Shown: piece after piece, positions 36,601-48,600 of the stretch
How positions within the stretch are numbered: position 1 is the stretch's first letter
How the letters are laid out: every line of letters begins with the position of its first letter
The notes under the pieces: model-generated
Told to the model about the DNA's origin: nothing
Database searches by the model: none
The model's input: only the letters and a program-made list of their open reading frames with translations
Program-made: the position numbers and the translations under genes
Assembly: GCF_000002075.1 (NCBI RefSeq)
Contig: NW_004797301.1
Coordinates: 899,652 to 963,651, forward strand
Length of the DNA stretch: 64,000 bases
Direction of reading: 5' to 3'
Origin: Aplysia californica
Lineage: Eukaryota; Mollusca; Gastropoda; Aplysiida; Aplysiidae

Positions 36601-39600
36601 GCTGTAAGTATGAGCTAGAATTTTTTAAACGCTGTCAGATGAAAATGAACAGGCGAGAGCCAGAAAGGCAGACTTTGAAAGACTTGAACTGACATGGGGG
36701 GAGCTGGAGAAGAAGTCTTACTACAAAGACCCTTTGAGGGATCTTATTTTTGTGCTTTTTTCCTTTAGGATTGATAAAAGCTAATGGTGATGATGGTGTT
36801 TGAAGTACTTTATTCACTTCTGGAAGTAGAGAGGAAAGACTGTCAAGTGTCTTTACCGACCAAAAGTCATAAAAGTATGTGGGATTCTTTTTTTCAGAAA
36901 GAAATCATGTCAGCATCTACTTTAAAGATATTTTCTTCTATATTACATTTTTACATGCTTTTTTCAAACCTTTCAGGTGCTGGAGCTTTGTGCAAATCAG
37001 ATTAGCGATGTCTCTGGCCTGTGTGTGCGTCCTCCTTTGCTCCATCACTTGGGCATTGGCCACAATAAAATCTCTTTCATCGGGGATTACATTACAGGGG
37101 ACTTTTGGTAAGGACATATCCAAATTTTGAGGGTCAGTCATACTCACTAAATCAGTGCATATCCACATGGCTCATATCACCCACTAGTGGCCAGTTTGGT
37201 CATTTTGGTGGACAGTGGGGATCACCCAAGTAGTGACAGGTATTATGCCCTGCTTAGAATTACGAGGTGTGTCAGAAAGTTCCAGGACTGATGTCACCAA
37301 AGATTTATTTCAAACTCAAACTTCACAATTGGAGTTTTTCCCCTTCAAAGTATTCTCCCTGGAGTCTGATGCACTTTCCCATCTTTCTGTGCCCGGCTTG
37401 CATAGTTTTCCGCCCTGTTTACCGATCGTATAATTATGCAGCAATCTTGAGATTACGTTGATATCTTAAGATTGCGCTGTGCGTTTTAATGATCGTATAA
37501 TTGTGCTGCAATCTGAAAATTGTGTTAATATTTTATATATTTTAAATAATTCTTTAAAAAAAATTCACTTCCATCTTTATTCTTTTACTCACATCAAGGA
37601 ACATTCACCCACATTTTCAAAAGTGTAAAAATATGAAACTTAACTCATTTGCTACACTGAGCTGTGGGCAGCGGTGCGGCAAAAGTGACTTCACTATGGC
37701 AAGCTGCCCCCGACGGCTCAAGAATTGACCTATAATTCTAGCTTAGATTTTTATTTAAATCCACATATCCATGTTAAAAAAAGATTACAATATAACATTG
37801 ACTTACGGGTCAAGCGTTTCCACTGAAAATCGGAAGTTTTGATTCAGTTTTGAAACAGGATTTCAAAGTTTATGAGACTTTGTTTTATCGTGATGCTCAA
37901 ATTTTATCCCAGACACCAGTCTTAGTACTTTTGCACAACAAAATGTATCATTATTTTGCTTACTAAAGAAATGTAGGACTCTTCTTTAGAATACTATATT
38001 TGAAAAATGGACTAAAATTGCTATTGCTCTGTTGTTGAGAAATCAATATTTTTCAATGCTAGTATCTAGATCTAGATCTAAGTTGTCAAAATATGTTTTT
38101 TATTCCCAAAATCACTATTTTATGGTTAAATGATACAAAAGTACCACTCATGTGTAAGTTAATTCCAAATGCAATTCTGAATAAATCCATATAATATATA
38201 GGTGTGTTTGTTTTCTCTGTTTGTGAATACATCTTAAAATTGTTCTTTTTTCAAGATTATAGTTGTTTTTATTTTAAATTTCGGATGTTATGTGGAATGT
38301 ATGTAAATAACTGCAAAATGTTCAATATTTTTCAGTTCTATATCCATTTATTTTTATGTATCATTTGACTAGGTGTAAACATATTTTTTGAGTTTCAGCA
38401 AAGATGATTAATTTTTTATTTTCAAATTTTATCTGCATCCAAGCAAAATTGTGCTGCATAATCGTCTCTTACAGGAACCAAAGTTGAAAATGACACAGAT
38501 GTATTCTACTAATCATACTGAAAATTTCGGTGTGCAATATTGTGATATTTATTTGAATTTGTGGCCCCAAAGACCTTTGAAATGTGCACTAGTCATCATC
38601 TCATTTTGACCTCCTGAAAAAAATTTGTTCACAAGCCCAAAATAATACGTAGCGAATGAGTTAAAATTAAAATAAAAATTAACATATGAAACTGAAGAGC
38701 TCACAAGAATGATAAAATGCCAGGTATCAAACTCAAAGTTTTCAAAGTACATTTAATTCATTATATATTTTTTTAAATAATAAAAAAAAAATTCACTTCC
38801 ATCTTTATTCTTTTACTGACATCAAGGAACATTCACATATATTTTCAAAAGTGTAAAAACTATGAAAATTAAAATTAAAATGAGCTTTTGAAACTAAGGA
38901 GCTCAAAAGAATGATACAATATGCCAGGTATCAAATTCAAAAGTTCACAAAGTACATGAAATTTTAAAACTTAAAAAAAAAAAATATTTTAAAAAATTCA
39001 CTTCTATCTTTATTCTTTTACTCACATCAAGGAACATTCACATATATTTTCAAAAGTGTAAAAATATTAACTTACTATTAAAATTAAGATATGAAACCGA
39101 AGTGCTCACAAAAATGGTACAATTATACAATTGTTAAAACACGCAGGGAAATCTTAAGATTGCAGCGCAATTATACAATCGTTAAAACGCGCAGCCTAAG
39201 ATTGCGCAGATTGGTAAATTGTGGGGAACACATACACTCCAGGAAGGATTCTTCCTGGATCTTCTGCAGTTCCGGCGTCACAGGCATTTTCATGATTTAG
39301 AGGGTTTGAAATAAATCTTTTGTGACACATCAGTCCTGGAACTTTTCCGACACACTTCATACATGCTGTAAAAAAAATGTTTGCCCCTGAAAGTGGGTGC
39401 TGGTTATAAAAAGGTTAACAATCAGTATCTTATTTGACTGTTATCATGTTAGCAACTTACGAGAAGAAAAGCCACAACTAAATTTTATCTTTATACAATA
39501 GATCTATGCATATTAAAACACCAGTAAAAACAAAACCATGAAAACTGCAGCAACAGCGTAAACATGAATTGTAAAAATAACTCAAACAAAAAAAAATCCT

Positions 39601-42600
39601 GTGGTTTGCCATTGCACATAGTATTCCCGCAGGCCAAATCTCCTGTCCCTTGATCTGAGCCACAATGACCTCTGTGACCTTATGGACATTGTGAGAAAGA
39701 TGACCACTCTGCCTCGACTGAGGAACTTAATTCTGCAAGGGAATCCTCTGTCTGTGAGTGTACATGTTTTTGTAATGACTTCTTGAAGCTGGTATGTTAT
39801 CTGGAACACACTGACTGGTAATTTAAGAAACGTCAAATCTTTTATCAGCCTACTTTTATAATTCATTCAAAAGTCAGCCGAAGTTATTTCTGTTTTTAGA
39901 TTAAAGAGATTAGTCATAATAAAATGTACTGTTAATGTGTTGTTACTTGTGTATGTAAAGCTGTCAAAGCCTGTATTTTTTTACTCTGGGTTAAAGGCTA
40001 TATAAATGTCAAATATTATTATCCTGTTGTTATTGCAGTTGTTGATGGGGGCGATAATAATAGAGTCTGTGTATAATTCAAAAAGCTACCTAACTGGAAG
40101 TGATGTTGTATCTTTAGAATTGTTTTTTACATGAAAACATCATATTATTAGGGTGGGTTCCTCATAATTTACACATGGTAGTTCAACTTTGTAACTCAAT
40201 AATGTGCCTCAAATGACAACTTTGATTCTTTATTTTGATGTGATTGATTTAGCCTAGCTTTTATGCAGTATACACGTATTTATTTTGCTGTGTACAAACT
40301 AGCATAATTTTTTTTTCTTAAACATAGCTGATCCCAGGTTACCGTGGCTACACAATCGACAGTCTGCGGCGACTCAGCGTAATGGATGATATTCATATCT
40401 CAGCTGACGAGAAACATCATTTCAAGGGCTTGTCTAGGAGGAGAGGTATCATGATGTGTGACCTTTATGACCCTAACATAACAGATAAAAGGAGACCTTC
40501 TGTAATTTTTGTGATTCTAATCTAAATGTCTGCACATTTTGATAAAGTTAAAACAAATGATTCAATGTTTCTGCTAAAAAAGAGAAGGCTTTATGAATAT
40601 ATGTACTATGTTTCACATTTCTTGATATGATAAATTTTGTCCATTTGTGCGAGAGAATTTTGACAAAACTGTGGTTGTTGTTTTGCGTAATATAATGTGA
40701 GCTTCTGGCCTGTAAGTTCAGAAATGTTCATACTTGTTTTTCTGCTTTTGTTTCAGAATTCATTCTTGATGAGGCCAGAGTCCAGATTTCTGTCAGTTAC
40801 ATCAAAGGCCTTCCCTGCCCAGAAGAGATAAAGGTAAGTAATAAAGGTACTGGTTTTTTTTTTAAAACTTAAAAATTTTAATACCATGTATGGGTATGTT
40901 CTTTGTGCACAAATCACAAATATATTTTTTATTCCTTAGACTTTCCCTTTCCGTAGTTGTATTATTTATTTTTTTTGTCTGCTGGTTGTTGAGATGTTAC
41001 TTTTTCCAAAGTCTATTAATTTCTTTTCACATGAATTCTTTTCACATGAATAACACTACAATAGATCAGAATTACACTTCACCACTAGCTATTTGACTTT
41101 GATATATATAACCGTGAGGGCCAGCCAACAGTCCAGTGGTTGCAGAGATGTTATTTTCTTTTTTTCTGAGACTTTTCCTTTCTAATCTTGTATTTTGTCA
41201 ATGCCTAAGTCAGTTTTTAAAAAGTTTTGAGAATGTTAAAGAAAAAGAGAGTACCCAAATGAAAACCATGTTTTTTTTCTCCAGACTCCTATTTTTCGGA
41301 GGATTTTGAGGAAAACTCCTATTTATGATTGGGTAGTCTGTATTTGTGTTTCAGTGTTGTTTAACTGTAACTAAGATCAAATTAATGTGTTTCAATAGTC
41401 CCACTAAAGTCTGTCTGTCAAAGTTTCTCTGCCTCACTCGCTCTTTGACCTCTGACCTTGACAGAACCCGGAGGGTCAACCTGAGTTCCCCGTGGTGGAG
41501 AGGACGTACTTTGTACAGTTCATGTTTCCCGAGGAGCCTGAGGTCCGGCCAGCCGAGGACGACGGTGCAGTCGACGACATGGCAGACCTGACGGCCTTGG
41601 AGATGGAGGCTGCGGCAGCTGCTGGAGAGCATCAGGACGATCCCTCGGAGGTGAGGGGGGAGACAACCTTTGGCGCTTCAAAAAACCTGGCGACCAAACT
41701 AAAAGTCTTAGCATAAACAAATGAAGCAAATTAATGATTTATATAGGTATACAACTCACTAGTTTGAATTGCCACAGATAGACTTTAATTGAATTGTCAA
41801 ATGACAAAAATATCCAAACTCTGATATGAAAAATGAGATTTAAACCAAATTAAAGGATTGTGCTCTGGGAACAGCTCTCAATTATGAAAGAAAATATGCA
41901 ATGGTATTTATACAATAAAATGCCTTTGTCATTTCAATTAGTTTTGCCAAATTCACCTAAATGAATATAGCTTAATGTTGTTTGAGGCAAAAAGCCTTTG
42001 TTCAAAATGCAAAAAATAATACTCTAACAGTGGTAACAACAAATATTCCGTCTGTCAGACACATGGAGGTTTGAAAACAAAATTAAATTTGCAATAAGTT
42101 TGTCTTTGTCCAAAAATCCTCTTTTGTCTCTTATTGCATTTAACTCTTAGTTTATGGCGAGCCAGTACAGTACAGCTGGTGCGCAGCATTGCTCTGTTGT
42201 TTTCAGTCTTAACAAAACTCTACAAAACCCCAGCAAATACATCTATTAACTATTTGTGTTGGCCGAATTTTGCTATTCAAAAGGCTTTTTAATGGCTGCA
42301 TCGATCGACATGCAGTTTTCGCCAAAAAATTCTTTAAAATATTCTCCAGATCATGACGCCCTTCTTTTTTTCAGTTTTGAGACAATTTTGCTGCTAAAAG
42401 CTAAATTTCTTTATTTCGCCATTGGCTTTTGTAGGCCGACGCTTCTGTCTCTGTAATTTTAGAAAAGGAGGTTTCCGTGCACTGTTTTGAGAGTATAGAT
42501 CTAAACCTTCTAATTTTTGCATCTCTCAAGATTTATTGCTCCATTCCAGTAGAATGTAAATATAGACATAAGCCAGTGACTTTGGGCTGACGTTAATGCA

Positions 42601-45600
42601 CCGATCATTCCTTTCATCGAAAGGGGGCCCAGCTAGTTTGATCTATAACCATACTGAATGTTTATGGCATGGATTATTCATTTCTACACAGTGTATAATT
42701 AATTTTATGCAAAAAGATGTTTTAAAAGGCAGAGTTATAGGTAAGTTTGTAGTGCTGAAAAATATGATAACTGAATTGGCTGTGTACACGGTAGAAACGC
42801 CTTCTGGGTACTAAAAGGCTATCATCATGTTTGCTCACAAAAGGCAGAGCATAATTTGGTTTCTTTTCATTTGTGTTTCGAGGGCAACCCTAATTATGGG
42901 CTTGTGAGAACTTGAAAAACAATTGAGTCAATAGCATCACCACTATTGATAACAGTAAGAAGTCAGGGTCTGAAGAGAGGAAAGTAGTAGTTTGGCAGTT
43001 TATTACCTCTATGTCTCCACTCAGGCATAGTTGTATCGTGCATACCACTTTAACTCTTTATCTCCGGCAAGCTGCTCCCAGTGGCTCAAAGTTGGAACTG
43101 CTGTGCCTGTGAGCCGCTGGCAGTGGCTCAGGCACATTCCTTAACAGTGACTTTGACGTCAAATTACTTTTTGGCAATTGCCAAAGTTTCTTTTACCGGG
43201 AGTTCATTCATTAAATGATGAACGATCAAATAGGTTCACTTGTTTTGATTTAATGACCAGTTTAGTGACGTATATGTCCTTTGTAGATTTCGTACCAAAA
43301 GAGGACCCTAGCATAGTGAGTGTACCCTCCTCGGAGATAAAGAGTTAAAATCGATGCCAAGACACAAAAGGCCATACTTTATTTGGGAAGCTTCTGAAAG
43401 TTTAGAAAATGTTTATTTTGAATGAACAATCCTCTTAACTCCGGCTAAATCGAGAGAGAAAAGACTGACTAGCAATCACTAATAACTTGACTTTTCTTTT
43501 TCTGACTATCTGTCCAGCACTCACCGACACGCATTGGATCTTCAAATAAGTCAGCCGTGGAAACTCCAGCCCCTCTGGAGAGAAATGTCCAGATCAACAG
43601 CCGGCCTGAAGTGAAGAGTGTGGCGCCACCTGCATCATGTAAGACTGTTTGCTACAATCTCTTTGCACTTCTTTGTGATTTGTGTACTCTAGGATGCACT
43701 TTACAGTTAGAATGAGGTTGAAAATATAGAAAACTCTATAGTGTTCTTCTCGTTGGTCATGTTCTTGTTCTTGTTCTTCTAATTATGATTCATCTTCATC
43801 ATATTCGTTTTCTCCTTTCTACTTCTTCTTCTTCCTCCTCCTCGTCCTCCTCCTCGTCCTCCTCTTCTTCTTCTTCTTCTTCTTCTCCTAATTCTTCTTC
43901 TTCTTCTTCTTCTTCTTTTTATTCTTCTTCTTTTTCTCCTTCTCCTTCTTCTTCTTCTTCTTCTTCTTCTTCTTCTTCTTCTTCTTCTTCTTCTTCTTCT
44001 TCTTCTTCTTCTTCTTCTTCTTCTTCTTCTTCTTCTTCTTCTTCTTCTTCTTCTTCTTCTTCTTCTTCTTCTTCTTCTTCTTCTTCTTCTTCTTCTTCTT
44101 CTTCTTCTTCTTCTTCTTCTTCTCTTTCTTCTCCATTCCTCTGCTATCCTCAGAAATATATGTAGTACTAGTTGCCTTGTTGGTTGAAGAACCCACAATT
44201 ACAACCTACGGCTCCTGAGATCTAGGAAGATTGGGGGGGGGGGGGGGGGGTGTTTCAGAATATAAATAATACTCCAGCTCTGCTTTGCTTGTTTTATGAT
44301 CAAGATGTTTTGTATTATATATGATACTCTTTATTATAATACTATAGCTGCCAACTAGTATGTAAAAAAATGTATTCAATACGTGTTCGAGGGTCTGAGT
44401 ATGGAAGCTTGTTTCCGTGTTGAAAAATATGTGTTTACTGTTTTTCGTATTACCTGGACTTGCCCATGCTGTAAAAAAATATGAACTTTCCAGACCAAAT
44501 TTGAGATTAATAACTTGAATGAAGCCGATAGGTCAATAAAGTATGGTTGGGTCCATTACCATAGTTCACCGTTGAACATGAATTTGTATTAAGTGCAGAA
44601 AATGTGGGTGAAGGTCCCGGAGGGTTGACCTGCTGTGTGGGTAGAGTCAGGGTTATTTTTTAAATAAAAAGTTGGCAGCTGTATGCTACTTGTGGAACAA
44701 CTTAAATGTCAACACAGAACTTTCTGGTTATATTTGGATTTAAAAGGACTGACATTTGATGTTAGTTTTAAGGTGTTTGGGTAAACTGCAAAAAAAAAAA
44801 AAAAGAGACCTATCTCTCATTGTGCTGTTTGAGGTCGTATTTTTTAGAATGTATTTATTTATTTATTTATTTGTTTACTTAATTCATTCATTTATTTATT
44901 TATTTGTTTATCTAAAAAATGTATTTGTTTGTTTATTCATTCATTCGTTTATTTATTTATATATTTATTTAGATTCTGTGGCTTCCTTCCCACGAGCCAA
45001 TCCAAACCCTGACCCAGAAGTGTTGCCCGGTTCAGAGGTTGAGGGAATCAGCCTAGACTTTGTGGATGAGTCACAGGTCGGGGAGGGAGAGGACGGGCAG
45101 ACGGCTCGCCAGGAAGAAGCTGAGCCCACTCCGAGGATCAAGCTAGCGCCGGTGAACACAGAGCCACAGCCTTGGGGGGAGGAGCTGGAGCTGAACTGGA
45201 TGGCAGATCTGACGAGGGATGATCTCCTAGGTCTGAGGGACTTCTTCAAGCAGGGCATGGACTTCAGTGTTGTGGAGCAAGTGGTGAGTGAATTAATGAT
45301 GCTGTTGTGACAGTCATCTTGTTCGTTTATTTGTTTGTCTCTTTGATTTGTATTTTGTTGCCTCAAAACTATTTTGTCCAAAGTGCCTCTTTACTTAAGT
45401 ATACTTTGGACAAAATAGTTATGAGGCGATGATTTGTAGATCAAGTGATGTTGTGACATCGTCATCATTATTGCCTTTCTCACCGAGCCACGAACAAACA
45501 CTTTCCTTCTTTCCCTATCTTGGGCAAGCCTCTTGATGTTATTCCATGTCTTTCCACTTTTCTGTACATCAATATCTATGACTCTTCTCGAGGTTACACG

Positions 45601-48600
45601 TGGTCTTCCCCTTGTTCCTCTACCCGCCTGTGGGTTCCAATTTAACACTTTCCTTGTTAATAATAATAATTTAATAATAATTGCATTTATATAGCGCATA
45701 TCCATGCTCAAGAGCTTGCTCTATGCGCTTTACAACTATTATTACCCCAGCAGACCCTCTGAGAACACTCAGAAACATTTTCAGCTTCCGCGGAAGCATA
45801 CAGTGCAAGCTGCGGATTTCACGCGCTCAAACACTATCAAACTGACAAGATCTTTCACCGTCTATAGCTGGGTACCCATTTCCACCTGGGTGAAGTGAGG
45901 AAAATTTGTGCAAAGTGCCTTTCCCAAGGACACAACATCGGGCCCCTGACGGGATTCGAACCCACGACCTTACGGTTGCGAGTCCGAGAGCCTAACCACT
46001 AGGCCACCGACGCAGCTGCCTGACTTCCTGAGAGTAGATGTTGTGACAGCTATCTACTATATTATCTACTTCATTTATTTGTTTGTCTAGCTTCTATTTG
46101 TTTGGATTAGCCGAGCAAATGGTGAAAGTGGGACAGTTTATGGCATTGTTACAGCCACTTTATTTGTCTGTTTGTTTGTTTGTCTGCTTGTTTGGATTAT
46201 CGGAGCAAGTTGTGAAAGTGAAAGAACTGATGCTGTTGTGACAGCCACATTATTTGTTTTATTTGTTTTCTTCACTTGTTTGGACTAGTTTAGCAAGTGG
46301 TGAATTAATGCTATTGTGGTAGTCACTTTATTTGTTTCTTTGTTTGAATTATTCGAGGAACTGGTGAGAGAACTGATGTTTTTGAGACAGACACCCTATT
46401 GGTTGTTTTTTTTTGGGGGGGGAGGTTGTTTTTCCACTTGTTTGGATTAGCAGAGTAAGTGGTGAAAGAACTGATTTTGTTGTGACAGCCATCTTGTTCA
46501 TTTATCTGTTTGTCTGGATAGATTTGGCAACAACGCATCATATAAAAACTTGTCAAATTTTCTTGCTATTTTTTTCTGAGGAAAAACAATGTCTGCCATT
46601 GTTCTAGTCATAGACTTATTCTTCTCAGGACCCAGGTGTGACTATTCCATTGCCTCTGTTGGTTACAAATACTGCTTTGGATGTCCCGTCTTAACAGAAA
46701 GATTCTATAATTTGCGTAGAACCTAATCTGACTTTGGTATTTTGGTACATTTACTCCTTTGTGTTAGCCTTAAACCAAAAAGATTTGACTGAATGAAATG
46801 ATCATTTGCTCACTACCTACTGATATTAGTATTTTAGTACATTATTTCCTCCTATTAGTCATAAATATATATATTTAAAAATTAAAAAACTAACATTTAA
46901 CATGATTTTTTATACAATCATTTTCTTAGAACATAATATGAAAGTAGTATCTTCATCTATTTTCTGCCCTGTGTTTAGGTTCTTGGGTACCCAGCAGAAC
47001 CTGATACCTCCTCTGAGAAAACAGATGGGAAAGATGGAAAAGACAAGAAAAAAGCCGAGGTCACACCAAAAGGCAAAGTAAGTCACTCAGTGTTGTAACA
47101 AATCCATGGCTGAAGAATATCTGCATCCTTATTTGTGAGACGTGCGGACAAAATGAGCTACTTCTCGCAATCCACAAGTGGAGATATTGGCCAAAAATCA
47201 ACGTAAGGGTCAAATTTGTGGATTTTCTATTGATGCCGTATTCTTTAAGTATAACATGCCTTTTATTATTTCATATTCATAATTTGTAAAAACTTCACCT
47301 TTAAATGTGATGTATCCATTTCCATCCGAGAAGTAACTCTTTTTGTCAGCACACTTCACATTTCTTTGTGGGTTATTAGCAAGTGATCTCTGATGTGGTT
47401 TGTGTCTTTTTTCCTATCATAAACCTATTGCCCTCATCTCTCCTCCTTCTTTTCTTTGTATATTACTGTATAGCTACACGTCTAATCTTTGGCCCTCATA
47501 TGATCTACTTGTGTTGCAAGTGTGGCGAAATTCGTTCTGAAACTGAACTAAAATCATGTTTCTTTTATTTTACTTAAGAAATATTCTTTTTTGTGGATTG
47601 GTCATCATCAGACACTGACAAATGATGTAAACTGAAATCTGCTTAGACTAGGTACCACAAACTGGCTGTGCGCACTCGTGGCGCTCGGTCATGGAGACCA
47701 AATCCCATATTTTTACCCTCGTAAAACACAGTGTGATCCTGCATACACACAGACACTTGATATATCAGAAGAAAGAGGAGCTTTTCTTCTTTTTAGTGGT
47801 ATTATTTATTTGAATCAACGATTCTTTTGAAAGCAAAATCTTGCGGGGAAAAAACAACACTATTGAGGTTTTCTCTGCAGCAACCACGCGTTTCGTTCTT
47901 CGATTTTTTAAGTGACCTCGGTTAAACAGGAACGGGGAGCATATGGTATTAAAAACTGCAATCTGATTCATCGATATTTCAAGATGAGAAAACGCTCTCT
48001 CCGGCGATATATTTCTAAAGACTGTCCTTAAAGAATTAATAGAAATGATTTGCGTGTGAAAATTTTCGATGCTGTTTTTTTATGGAACCAGTGATCAGAC
48101 TGACTACGGAAATATATAGCAGAAAGCCTATTCATTCCTCTTCAAGAATAACGTAGCCATTATACGAAAACAAATACTGGACGCTCCCCATCAGCTCGCA
48201 AGCAGGGCACCAGCGGCCCAGTTTTGTATAAATTCTTTCTCCTTCCCGTCGGCGCGGCCCGGCGCGCAGCCGATAAGCTGGTGGTCGCACGTGGTGATTT
48301 TTCCACGGCCCCTTGTATTTTTTGCCATTTAGGTCGAAAAGCCATGTTTACGTCAATAAATTTCCATCTTATGGTTACATGATAGCCCTGAAAAAAATTA
48401 GGCTTGTTCTCTATGTGCATGGGTGTGTGTTTACAAGTTTTTGTGAATGTCCATTCAAACTTCAGAATGTTATGACATCTCAAAGTGTCTACATTTCGCA
48501 ATTTAGAAAATAAACCGTTTTTCTGCAAATTTAGATGTTCATAACTTTGTTAAAAATGAAGCTTGGTATCAAAATGCTCAGAATAATAAATTCTATATGG

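Larger units (their letters stand above)
45270..46520 (+). repeat. Minisatellite containing the LRRC43 exon 11 donor, split by a SINE
   Basis: Units of about 65-95 bp share GGAGCAAGTGGTGA, a CTGATGCTGTTGTGACAGCC-like core and TTATTTGTTTGTCTG. The first unit (45273-45350) includes the last 11 coding bases of exon 11. Others begin near 46020, 46108, 46200, 46290, 46355 and 46450. The LINE fragment and SINE at 45458-46018 separate the first unit from the rest. Confidence 0.8.

Noticed and set aside
43779-44198. Long open frames giving poly-Ser, poly-Arg or poly-Lys on both strands
   Set aside because: They are the (TTC)n microsatellite read in different frames, inside an LRRC43 intron.
44756-44972. 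Apparent N-terminal extension of LRRC43 exon 11
   Set aside because: The reading through ATTT repeats gives a Phe/Leu/Tyr-rich string; the acceptor at 44972 and phase with exon 10 define the exon.
45930-46015. Possible tRNA gene on the minus strand with A and B boxes
   Set aside because: The boxes continue into a SINE body and a SINE tail; it is the tRNA-like head of a SINE, not a stand-alone tRNA.
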